The position numbers and the translations under genes are program-made. Of a DNA stretch of 64,000 nt, positions 55,181-64,000 are shown piece after piece. Numbering within the stretch: position 1 is the stretch's first letter; the number at the start of each line of letters is the position of its first letter. Origin of the DNA: Pyrenopolyporus hunteri (taxonomy: Eukaryota; Ascomycota; Sordariomycetes; Xylariales; Hypoxylaceae); contig CADCXC010000012.1 of the NCBI GenBank assembly GCA_902806595.1, positions 434,001 to 498,000 of the forward strand. The letters run 5' to 3'. Below the pieces are notes generated by a model, which was given only the letters and a program-made list of their open reading frames with translations, made no database searches and was not told the DNA's origin.

Positions 55181-57855
55181 GAGGGGTATTAGGGGGTTAC
55201 AAAGAATTCGCTGATAGCGGGGAGATGTCGCTCCCGACTACGGCTAGTCTTTCCCTTTTGACCCCTAATCCATGAAATTCTCTAAAGTACATCGACTTCT
55301 TCACCCGTTATGCCATTATCTAGCCATCAAGCATACTACTGCAACATCGACCTTCTCTTTCATCATTCTCTTCCATTGTAGCTATGTCATTCCTTAGCCC
55401 ATACTGTCCCCTAGCTACGGAAATACCATAAAATCAGCTGTCAATGCTTACAAGTTCTCCTATACCTCAAGCCACGAGGTAAACATTCAACGTCGATAAT
55501 CTAGTAAGATAAAAACCAATCATACTCATAATGATATATACAACTTTGCCGACCCAACCCGAGAACCACACATGCGCCGCACTTATTCGTATCGGTTACT
55601 CAACATAGCCCATATCACGACTTAAATCCGGTCTTCCCCTAACGCGGAGTAATTACAAGACAATTACTTGGGTGGCGTTCCTAGACAGACACGCTATCAC
55701 CTGAACATATGTCAGACTACTAAAGAATAAGCATCGCTCAAGCGGGTACGAACAAGCGCGCAAGTTATGACGGTGCCGAGGGAAAAACCTATCACAGCTT
55801 AGAATCGATCTTCCTAAAGGGTAAATAGGTGCCTCAGCGATTAGTGTCGACGTACATGTAGCCGTAACCGGACGTAAACCCCAGGACTCGCCTAGAACCT
55901 GTAAGACGGGCAGAGCCAATACTGAGAATAAGACGAGAGTGGCAGAGGGGGCTCGAGATGGCGCGTTCTGCTTAGCGGTCGGTTGGATCATATCTAGCCT
56001 GGATGCGAGACTTCGGACTTCGTTGGGTACGGCCTGCTGGAAGTGCATGATGGCGATGGAGTGTGAATGATGCTTTTTTTTCTCTTCTCTCTTTTTCTCA
56101 ATTTCACATGTCTGACTAGGTACTACCTATCTATCTAACCAGGCATCTGAAGTATGTCGTTTTTACATAGGCAGTCAGATGGCTCTCGTCGCCGCTGATG
56201 CGTACACGCCCCCTCCGCGCACTCCACCTCGGTGAGACATGCCGCACGCTGAAATCTGCCCTGTTTAGCTTCGATAGCATCAGCACCGGCATCTCCATTT
56301 TTGGCGTTCCACAAAGCTGTGGTCCGTAGGTACCCTTCGTTGGTTGCGGGCCGGTTGGTTGGCGGGCCGGGTTAGGGCTAAGATTCAGTCCCTAATCCTT
56401 CTGGGAATTGGGATTCGCGGGTGATCGGCCTGCATCGTTACATCGATGCCCTACTACGTAGGTAGGTAGGTAGATATGCGAGTGTGAGGCTGTCAGGATC
56501 CGTGGTAAGAGGGAGGGCTGGACCGTTGGTGTCTATATTACAGGTATGCGCGCCAACCGTTGGATGGAGGTCGGTACGTCAAGTATGTCAGGCGGTACGC
56601 GCAGCAACATTGCCCTTGGCGGGCCCGCTTTTTAAAATGCCCCCTACCTACCTTATACATCATTGGGGTTATATAGGGGCACTTAAGAGGCTCTTTGTGG
56701 GGGTGGGGATCGCATCACCCTATGGTAAGGTACTAAAGTGATTACAAGGGCAGGCGTAGTGCATTTGAGAAGTGAGTCCGCTAAGCAAATGAAATACGCG
56801 CGAAGTACTAGGTCTAGGTACCTACATGTAGTGTTGATAAGTTGGATGATTCTATTTTTGGCGGCAAAGCACCTAAATGTAGTGTGCAGTTAGTATGATA
56901 ATGTAAATTCTGCCAGTGGCCGAGGTTCATTCTCATTGGATAGGTACTTATATGCGTGCACCAAGTATCTACCTACCTAGGTAGGTACCTTAGGAATTTA
57001 GTGATACCTTGCAAGACACCCACTGAACGTTTTACTTACCTAAAGGTCCTACGACCCCACGACAAAATCAAACGGGACGTTAAACGAAGATGTCTATCTA
57101 GTTGAGACATGGCTTAATTGGCGGGCGAATGGATGTTAGTTGATGTATGTAAGTATGCACCTATGGATGTAAGCGGCGAAGACTTGTCCCGCGAGTAGCC
57201 TGAATCCTACTGGTGCCTTAGCGATAGGTAGGTAGTTGTCGATGGGGGGTATTAATGCCGCTATTTGACCGGTCAAGGCGTTGGCTGCAGCTTCACGTTC
57301 GTGTCATACGTAATGGAAGTCAAATGGAACTCACATGTAGGTCCGGACCTAGGTACAAGAGGTACCAGGTAGAGAGGTAAGCGCTGCGATAGGCGGCAAC
57401 CTGGTTCCGATACTTTGGGGGCGTCAGGTACATGTAGGTACCTAGGTAGGTAGTGTGTAGGAGTTTACATAATCAGGGGATGTGTTGATGGTGCTATCTA
57501 GGAATTACCGGGTCGCGCTCGAGAGGCACTACATACCAACCTAAGAAATACAACATCAATTTACCACCATCGTAATATCCATCTACTAACTAATACAACA
57601 CAACACCAACCAATACAACACCATTCCTTAATCTTTAGTTTAAAATCACTTCGTGGATGGTCGTAAAAATAGATTGTCGTGCTCCTTTAATCGACTTCTA
57701 AGGACACGATTGTGTTATACTGTTGCTAACAAACATCATAGCACCAATCATACCAACCATCCCACTAGGTCCCGCGTTACCCGCCGAAGCTCACGCCTCA
57801 TCAAGGTTACATTGTAGGTACACATATCCATGTAACTACCCCTACGGTTTTCTTC
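55181..57855. other. Long intergenic region between P450-2 and the rhodopsin-like gene
   Basis: 2.7 kb with, at most, one small gene (55653-56048, listed separately). It contains many TAGGTACC-family motifs, including TAGGTAGGTAGGTAG at 56459-56473, palindromic ACCTACCTAGGTAGGTACC near 56970-56990, and GTAGGTACCTAGGTAGG near 57434-57451. A frame at 56484-56741 has no recognisable content. Confidence 0.55.
55653..56048 (-). CDS. Small hypothetical protein, possibly membrane-associated
   Basis: 131-residue open frame, not recognised. In its favour, the ATG follows a purine-rich then CA-rich leader (CACTCCATCGCCATCATG), typical of a fungal 5' end. The first half has a hydrophobic helix (about residues 38-52, LVLFSVLALPVLQVL) after a polar N-terminus. 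Against it, the second half looks non-biological (many Cys, Arg and Phe, no pattern) and may be read-through of a non-coding stretch. A potential in-frame intron (GTTTAC...ACTAAT...TTTAG, about 55866-55815) could remove part of it. Confidence 0.3.
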   Translation of the reverse strand: MHFQQAVPNEVRSLASRLDMIQPTAKQNAPSRAPSATLVLFSVLALPVLQVLGESWGLRPVTATCTSTLIAEAPIYPLGRSILSCDRFFPRHRHNLRACSYPLERCLFFSSLTYVQVIACLSRNATQVIVL

Positions 57856-59309
57856 TCACTTAGTAACAGCGAACTCAATTTGCTGCATAACCCGACCGTC
57901 CGAATCCGTAGGCTGATTCCCATGCGTCCCTCTGTAAGCATGGGAGACTGGTCTATGGTGGTTGAGGGCCAGCATCGGTCGTTGGCTGCCCAGGCTCCCC
58001 CGTGAGATTACGGTAGCCTCTGCCTCAGTGTCGATGCGGGTTTGGTCGAAGAAAGTCGATTGAGAAATAGGATTCAGCTCCGTAAACGTGTCTTTTGTCC
58101 GATTTTTCCTCGACCGGATACGCGACATCATCCTCAGGCGCGACTCCGAGGGGGTAAACACAGGCTTCTGATTGCGCGGTGATTGCGTGAAGAGCTGCGG
58201 GAACGCAGATAGGCAACACACGACGATGGCTAGTATGCCGAGCAAGGACTTAGTAAGAGGCTTATAAAATCTTCTCGCGACACATCTTCCAAGGATAGGT
58301 AACGGGAAAGCACGGACGGAAATGGTGGGTCTAACGTGTTTGGATAGGGACCTACCAACGGGCGGTTCAATGGCGCTCCATAGCCAAAGGTATGTATTAT
58401 CAAGATTACCGTCTGGCCTCCTCGTTATGCCAATGGTCGCAACACGCACTATAGCAATAACCATGGTGACGATCGAGAGCGAGAAGAGGCCGATTATGGC
58501 GAGCTTCCTCTTCCATGGGATCTGTGTTCTCCAGAGCAAGATTGTAGGAAGAAGTATGACTAGTAATCATTGCCAGAAGTCAGAAATTCCCGCGTCTTCA
58601 TGAGAGTAAAATGGGGTAAAGTTTGATTGCGTACTCAAGAAATCGGAGAGAACGTCGAGCGCACAGTTGGCTTGGAGAGTAGAGACGGCAAAATGAATCG
58701 ACGACTCGGTGTTACATTTTTGCAGAATTTCTTCGACGGGCCCAGCAAGGCACTTGTAGTCGACGTCCCCTACGGAGACAAAATAACAACAAAGCGTGAC
58801 GAACAGCACCGGCCACCAGACCCATCTAAAGAAGTCTATATTCTTGCCGAGCCGCTTGAAAAAGAGTAGGAAGGACAACTTGATCAGTAGAAGACCGGTG
58901 TAGAAGAACATCTCCGCAATCAACGATACACGGAGCCATCGCCTCATCCTGGGGAAAAAAGCGACCTGGTCAAACTGCTCAAGCCCTGCTTGAACGTTGA
59001 GGACGTAATACATGTCCTCGGCTCTCCATTGCCATACGGCTCCGGTGGCTAAGACTAAGATGAAGGCCATGATGACGAACACATCATCCCAGTAGACCCT
59101 ACCCGGGCCCCGGATACGAGCAATGAGACGGCCTAGAAGTACAAGTCCGGATATGGCAATTCCAGCCCATATACCGCCCTTTCGAATCGTCAGCTCTAAG
59201 ATGGACGGCGTTGTGACCGGTCAAGCGGTATGAAACCTACAATAAAGCCACTATAGGGGATCCCCGGGGGTGTAACACCCTCCAAAGCTTGGCGTGAAAC
59301 GAGATACAT
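57856..59309 (-). CDS. Fungal rhodopsin-like (PTH11-type) seven-helix membrane protein, 4 exons
   Basis: Exons 59309-59237, 59195-58635, 58559-58356 and 58229-57856 give 403 residues. Introns are 41, 75 and 126 nt; the 41-nt first intron is short, and its branch site is weak, so the first exon is the least certain part. Seven hydrophobic segments follow the pattern of the fungal rhodopsin-domain family: an N-terminal helix (WAGIAISGLVLLGRL), the WDDVFVIMAF start of helix 2, then SLIAEMFFYTGLLLIKLSFL, WWPVLFVTLCCYF, DVLSDFLIILLPTILLW (restored by splicing), KLAIIGLFSLSIVTMVIAIV and LWSAIEPPVAIVVCCLSAFP. A long polar C-tail follows. No CFEM domain is present. Function: probable plasma-membrane sensor or receptor-like protein; ligand unknown. 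It is divergent from P450-3 across 0.96 kb. Confidence 0.82.
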
Positions 59310-60267
59310 GCTAAGATAGATAACTAGTTCTTATTGCACAGTTTAGCACTTTGGCACCGGCCTCGTGAGCTATTGGGAGAGAAGAGGGCAACGGCGGTAA
59401 AATATCGACAGATTTAATAACTACGATCAACCACAAGTCTGAAGATAGCTTCTTAGAGGGATCGAGCGGATCGCCAACTTCGGCACTCACACAAGGCTCT
59501 AAGGATAATGTTGGACCAAATCAATATAGCAGGTAGTATTGTGCGTGCCGAGACCATGTTGTGGCAAGCGGGCGCCGTTAGAACATACAGATGGCTTGGT
59601 CCCATCCATCTACGCGACTCAGCTGACTGCAAGGCAGAGCGGGAACTGCAACACGAGGGTGTTCCACATACCACCCTCACCCTCCGACCATTTATCCGCG
59701 CCTCCCTCCACCCACGGACTAGATTGAAGTGTTACTCTCATTTCCTTGTTATTGTGTCCGCGGCGCACACACCATAAGCAGCCCCTAGAAACATGGCATG
59801 CATGCGCGATCCTCTATCGTTGTTACCTCTGGACTACAGCTTCCAAGTTCTCAAGATGGTTTATGGAATTTTGCAACCATTTCGCAAAATTTACCCGCAA
59901 GTCTATAAGCCCCGAGGCTAAGGTTCCTATCCTCCCAGATATGTATCTATCTCTACGCCCCCTCGCCGAGCTTGTACCACTCCGTACCGACATCTTATGG
60001 GGGGTTGGCATCACTGAATGGCCTCCATTTATGGGCAAGAGATATGGTGAAGTACTACCTAGAGGTCTATCTCTTCTCGATGTTGGTTGGTACATAGGTA
60101 GCCAGGGACTGATCTAGGCATATTTTCCAACCGCGCCACCATCTTAGCTTTGTCCGAGGAGATAACGTTAGATGCTTTCAGACGTGATGATATAGCAATG
60201 GTTTCTCCAGGATCCTGGCGATTCCTCACGAGAAACCTATGATGCGTAAAATTTACTAAACTCCAAA
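59310..60267. promoter_or_regulatory. Divergent promoter region between the rhodopsin-like gene and P450-3
   Basis: 958 bp between two start codons on opposite strands; must hold both promoters. The open frames at 59508-59777 and 59746-60117 overlap each other and show no family signature, so I treat them as chance. No clear palindromic regulator site is recognised. Confidence 0.5.
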
Positions 60268-62059
60268 ATGTTGCGGGACGTCTTTCAAGATTGGCCGGTT
60301 AGCGTGACTGGCCCCCTTCTCCTGGGATGCCTACTGTTAGTATGGCGCCTATGGGCGTTCACTGTAAAGCCTTGGATATGGCCCTCCGTACCAAAGGAGA
60401 TGCCGTATTGGATTCCATGTAAGTAAAAGTATCGTGATATTTGGTATAGCTTATAGGTATGGGTTTCTAACCAGACATCAGTTCTCGGTATCGCCATTCC
60501 ACCATTTTCCCCTAAGACGTGGAGCCTAACCAAACTCAGGACACACTGTTGGATTCTTCACTAACAATGCCATGTTGATGGAAAAGGGGCTGTCAGTATT
60601 ATGAAAACCCCTATTTTACTCCTGCTAACAAGCATAATTTAGGAAGGTCACCGGCCGCACACTCGAGCCCTTCGCTATACAGTTATTAGGGAAAAAGCTC
60701 TACATCTGCACATCTCCGTCCGACGTCTCGACCATCTTCGACGATACCGTCGGCTTCAACTTTGACAACCACTTGACCGAGCTTCTGACAAGCTTTGGCA
60801 TATCGGGGGACGCACTTAGACGTGCTTGGCACGAGCCCAAACCCGGGGACTGGTGCTACATACCGAACAACCCTATGAACCCGAAGCAGAAGAGTCTGAT
60901 TCACTGCGTGGAAGACATCTACAGAATCCAGCTCCTTCCAGGGGATCATATGGATGAGTGGAGCGGGGCATTCATAAAATCTGTTCAGACTTCCTTATGT
61001 GGTATGAATAGTCTGGCCTCCTGCGTGAAGCAATATGACCATACGCCTCGTCGCTTCTCCCTCTATTCACTCGTGTCATTCTTCAACGTGCAAGCCACCA
61101 CGCACTCCATATTCGGGCCCCATATCTTTGATATAGATCCCCTTATAGTACACCATATGTTATCATTTAACGAGCACGTATGGAAGATCCTCTTTCGCTA
61201 TCCTAACGTTTTCGGTCCACCCGACTATCGGATCAAGCTCACGGCCGCAGTAAGCAAATTCATCCAGCTTCCAAAGGACAGGCGTAGCCAGGCATCCTGG
61301 GCGATTACGAATGTTCTTGATGGTATGGAGCTCGTCGGGATGGACACGGAGTCTAAGGTCTCCATGATCATAATGATATTCTGGGCGTAAGTGTATCCTC
61401 CAGCTTCGCATACCATGAAATCATCCGTTCATATGGCTAAAAGTAACTTCAGCGCGGTATCAAACGAACACAATAGCTGCTTCTGGCTCCTGGCTCATCT
61501 TCTGTACGACGAGTCCCTCATGAAACTGGCCAAACAAGAGACGGAGGCTGCGTGGCGGGGTGAGCAGCTAGACATTAAATATCTGTCCTCGAACAGCCCA
61601 AACCTAGACTCCATCCTCAATGAAGTCTTCCGAATGAACAACACAGCGGCGGCCGTCCGAGTCGTGTCTCGGGATACGACCGTCGGGGGCAAGCAATTGA
61701 AGGCGGGGTCGACGATCATGATGCCGTTCCGGCCTCTTCACATGAATGAAAACGTATGGGGCCAGGACGTGTCCGAGTTCCGGCCGTCGAGGTTCCTGAA
61801 GAGGAAGTCGTTGGCCCGCAGCCCCGCGTTCAGGCCGTTCGGGGGAGGCGCGACTCTGTGTCCCGGACAGACGCTGGCTAAACAGGAGATCTATGGGTTT
61901 ATCGCAGTGTTCTTCCGCCGTTTTCACGTAAGCGCGGCTAGGGACTCCGCGGGGAGGTTGTTGCCGTTCCCGCGTTTGAGCTCGACGCCGTCGTTCGGCC
62001 TCAATGGCCCGATGGAAGGGACGGACGTCATGGTGGAGATTTCGGAGATACGAAGATAA
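60268..62059 (+). CDS. Cytochrome P450 (P450-3), CYP7/CYP8-like fungal type, 6 exons with a 6-nt micro-exon
   Basis: Exons 60268-60418, 60482-60487, 60540-60591, 60643-61386 and 61453-62059 form the coding sequence, but note that this is five coding segments; the 60482-60487 segment is only 6 nt. Together they encode 519 residues. Introns are 63, 52, 51 and 66 nt, each with a CTAAC-type or TAAC branch region. The micro-exon TTCTCG supplies residues Phe51-Leu52 and the first base of Gly53, restoring the conserved PYWIPFLGHTVGFF segment; skipping it gives a stop. Other motifs: membrane anchor at residues 11-30; VTGRTLEPFAIQLLGKKLYI; I-helix AAVSN at 318-322; ExxR as EVFR at 375-378; FRPSRFL; haem loop FRPFGGGATLCPGQ with Cys454. 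Apparently functional; substrate unknown. Related to P450-2 by motif type and by the shared intron in the I-helix. Confidence 0.85.
60482..60487 (+). other. 6-nt micro-exon of P450-3
   Basis: TTCTCG lies between a CATCAG acceptor and a GTATCG donor. The flanking introns (60419-60481 and 60488-60539) both have a CTAAC branch site 10-15 bases before the AG. Phase is 1 on both sides, and the product restores the family's W-I-P-x-L-G-H motif. Confidence 0.75.
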
Positions 62060-62865
62060 GATGAGGGTGGTAGAGTAGGTGCCCAGCTGTCTAGCTGAGT
62101 AGTACTCGACACTAACGGCAGGATGTTGTGTAACAGGCAGATAAGAATCAAGTACCTACCCAAGTATAGGTATATTGCATGTATATATGTAGGTACCTAA
62201 ATGTACCTATATAGTCGTAGGCTGATCACATGCAATGTCTCTTACGCCACGTGATATCTGCAGGGTGCTGTGCGTGCTATGTACTGAACCGGCAGGTACT
62301 TACCAAGGCCCCTAAAGTACTACCTATAAGTATTACAAACAACATGAACTCCGACTCCAATATACGGAATAGGTCCAAGAGCCTGAAAGACGGTTCGGGG
62401 CCAACACCCTACAGTTGCCAAGCCATAAAGACATAAAGCCACCAACAGCCAATTTATTACAGCTCAATATGCATGTATGTGTGTAACACATCTAATTTCA
62501 GTCCCGAATACGAATGATCCGGTCAACTTCTCCAAGCTCCATGTCGCTGTTATCCATCAGAGTGACAGAAGTCTGGGCATTGGCACTCAAGCGGCTGCGA
62601 TTACATCGACCTACTACCCCTATTGTTGACTATGGGGTTAGGGGTAACCGGCGGCTTGCCGCCTATGCCTACGCCGTGCCTACCTACCTAGATCCCTACA
62701 TATGTATCTACATGTACATAGTCAGTTCCCCCCCTTTGGTAATAGTTAATATCTATCATGTCGCCTCATCAGCTACTTTTCTACCTCGTCGCTTGTTTTC
62801 ACTCAGCCTTATTCATACATGTAGCAAGACTCGACCTATTCAGCTCCCAGGGCCTCTAAGCATCC
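62060..62865. other. Intergenic region between P450-3 and the MFS gene
   Basis: Non-coding, 0.8 kb. It includes TAGGTACC-type motifs around 62148-62215 and the MFS gene's pyrimidine-rich leader from about 62725. Open frames at 62230-62436 and 62514-62873 have no recognisable content; the second runs into the MFS start in another frame. Confidence 0.55.
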
Positions 62866-64000
62866 ATGGCTGAAGACGACTCGAAAGCCGTATTCCAAAG
62901 CTCCCCAGAAGCGGTAGCAGCAGCAGCAGAAGGAGGAGGAGGAGGAACAGGCCACCTAACCTCATGGCGTCTTATAACCGTGATAGGAAGCCTTTGTCTC
63001 GGCGTCTTTCTCTTCGGGCTGGACGTCAACATCATCGGCGTCGCCATCCCTCACATCACGACCGAGTTCCGATCGCTGTCGGACGTAGCGTGGTACGGCT
63101 CGGCATATATGCTGACCCTGACGGCGTTCCAGCCCCTGTTCGGGAACTTGTATAAGTTCTTCAACGCGAAGATAGTCTACGTCACGTCGCTGGCGCTTTT
63201 TGAAGGTTCGCGGCGTGTCTACCTACCTACCTAACTTACCCCTAACGAGGGCTCCTGCCTACGTTCATTCTTCGTTATATGAGAGCTAAGAGAGCTAACA
63301 TGCTATGCGATCCACCGCTCAGTGGGCTCTACCATCTGCGCCGCCGCCCCGACCTCCGCCGTCCTCATCTTCGGACGGGCGTGGCTTGGCCTAGGAGGCG
63401 CCGGCCTGCTTCAGGGCGCACTCGCTATCATCGGACAGACCGTCACCATCGACAAAGTCCCGCTGTACCAGGGCATCGTGGTCGGCTCCATGGCCGTGGC
63501 CGTGTGCTGCGGGCCCGTGATAGGCGGCGCTCTCACGCAATACGCCACCTGGCGTACGTCTCCCCCACCCCTGATCCCCAGGGAACGCTAACCGCGCCCG
63601 TCGCTAATGTTCGGGGTAGATTGGTGTTTCTGGATGTTAGCAGACCCCGAGCCCTACGAAGCCGAGATGGACCATCTGATCGTGAGTGTAGTAACCTCCC
63701 AGCCGGCGTATGCGTCATCATCGTCGTCCTGCTGTTCGTGCCCCTCGGCCCGCCGACCAAGGAAGCCAACCAGACGCTCCCCCTGCGCGTCAAGCTCGGG
63801 CACATGGACGCCCCCGGGCTCGTCCTCTTCCTCGCGGCCGTGACGTGCATCTTGCTCGCGCTGACTTGGGGCGGCGACGCGTACCCCTGGAACCATAGGA
63901 CGATCATCGGCCTGTTTGTCGGGTGCGCGCTGCTGTCGGCATGTTTTGGCTTCTGGCTCGTTAGGAAGGGGGAGCGAGCCTTGATTCCAGTTAGAGTCTT
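62866..64000 (+). CDS. MFS drug:H+ antiporter (DHA2-type), 5' part, cut by the window edge
   Basis: Exons 62866-63205, 63323-63553, 63620-63635 (16 nt) and 63692 to beyond 64000; introns 117, 66 and 56 nt. At least 298 residues are present; a full DHA2 protein is about 500-600. After a polar, Ala/Gly-rich N-tail come the first helix with LFGLDVNIIGVAIPHITTEF, the AWYGSAYMLTLTAFQPLFG segment, FGRAWLGLGGAGLLQGALAIIG, and GPVIGGAL (antiporter motif C). The tiny third exon is needed to give WCFWINLPAGVCVIIVV, the usual family sequence before helix 6; reading through gives unrelated sequence. Helices up to about the eighth are visible, then LIPVRV at the edge. Role: proton-driven export of small molecules at the plasma membrane. 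Next to two P450s, it may export their product (inference). Confidence 0.85.

Noticed and set aside
59746..60117. 123-residue open frame between the rhodopsin-like gene and P450-3
   Set aside because: No recognisable domain, overlaps other random frames, and lies in a shared promoter region.
60268..61390. P450-3 model without the micro-exon
   Set aside because: Joining 60418 directly to 60540 gives a stop codon and loses the conserved Leu-Gly-His motif.
1..64000. CRISPR arrays, bacterial operons, riboswitches, tRNA or rRNA genes
   Set aside because: Reading the normal-GC parts showed no regularly spaced repeats and no cloverleaf with TTCGA-type arms; the genome is eukaryotic. A tRNA scan was not possible.

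Overview
The window looks like a chromosome segment of a filamentous ascomycete (Pezizomycotina, probably a Sordariomycete). The evidence is short spliceosomal introns of about 41-126 nt with CTAAC/CTGAC-type branch sites, fungal-only protein families, and alternation of normal-GC gene DNA with very AT-rich DNA that carries the marks of repeat-induced point mutation (RIP). The species cannot be fixed from the sequence.

Layout. 1-4.3 kb: normal GC, one four-exon gene for a degenerate methyltransferase-like protein. 4.3-30.0 kb: an AT-rich block that I resolve into a nested stack of RIP-ruined LTR retrotransposons. Outer element Y (4721-29548, minus) contains X (9305-27993, plus), and X contains both C (9557-15943, plus) and Z (19070-25223, minus). 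5-bp target-site duplications and length arithmetic support this: with the insertions removed, Y, X and Z are 6134, 6138 and 6154 bp. The stack lies inside a small element bounded by inverted repeats at 4319-4387 and 29963-30039. 30.0-32.46 kb: a normal-GC island with an apparently intact three-exon cytochrome P450 (minus). 32.46-52.74 kb: a second AT-rich block. Element D (38210-52299) is interrupted by F (40400-48223), and D itself sits in an unclassified ruined sequence, G. 52.74-64.0 kb: normal-GC DNA with two more P450 genes, a fungal rhodopsin-like seven-helix membrane protein between them (divergent from the second of the two), and the 5' part of an MFS drug transporter that runs off the right edge.

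How the genes may work together. Three P450s from at least two subfamilies, a DHA2-type MFS exporter and a membrane protein within about 34 kb are compatible with an accessory or secondary-metabolism region beside repeat-rich DNA. No backbone enzyme (PKS, NRPS, terpene cyclase) is visible, so a biosynthetic cluster is only an inference. All multi-exon gene models were built by hand from splice signals, reading phase and conserved family motifs; they need transcript support. Notable structures are a 6-nt micro-exon in the third P450, a 16-nt exon in the MFS gene, and residual cytosines in the AT-rich DNA that lie mainly in CpG.
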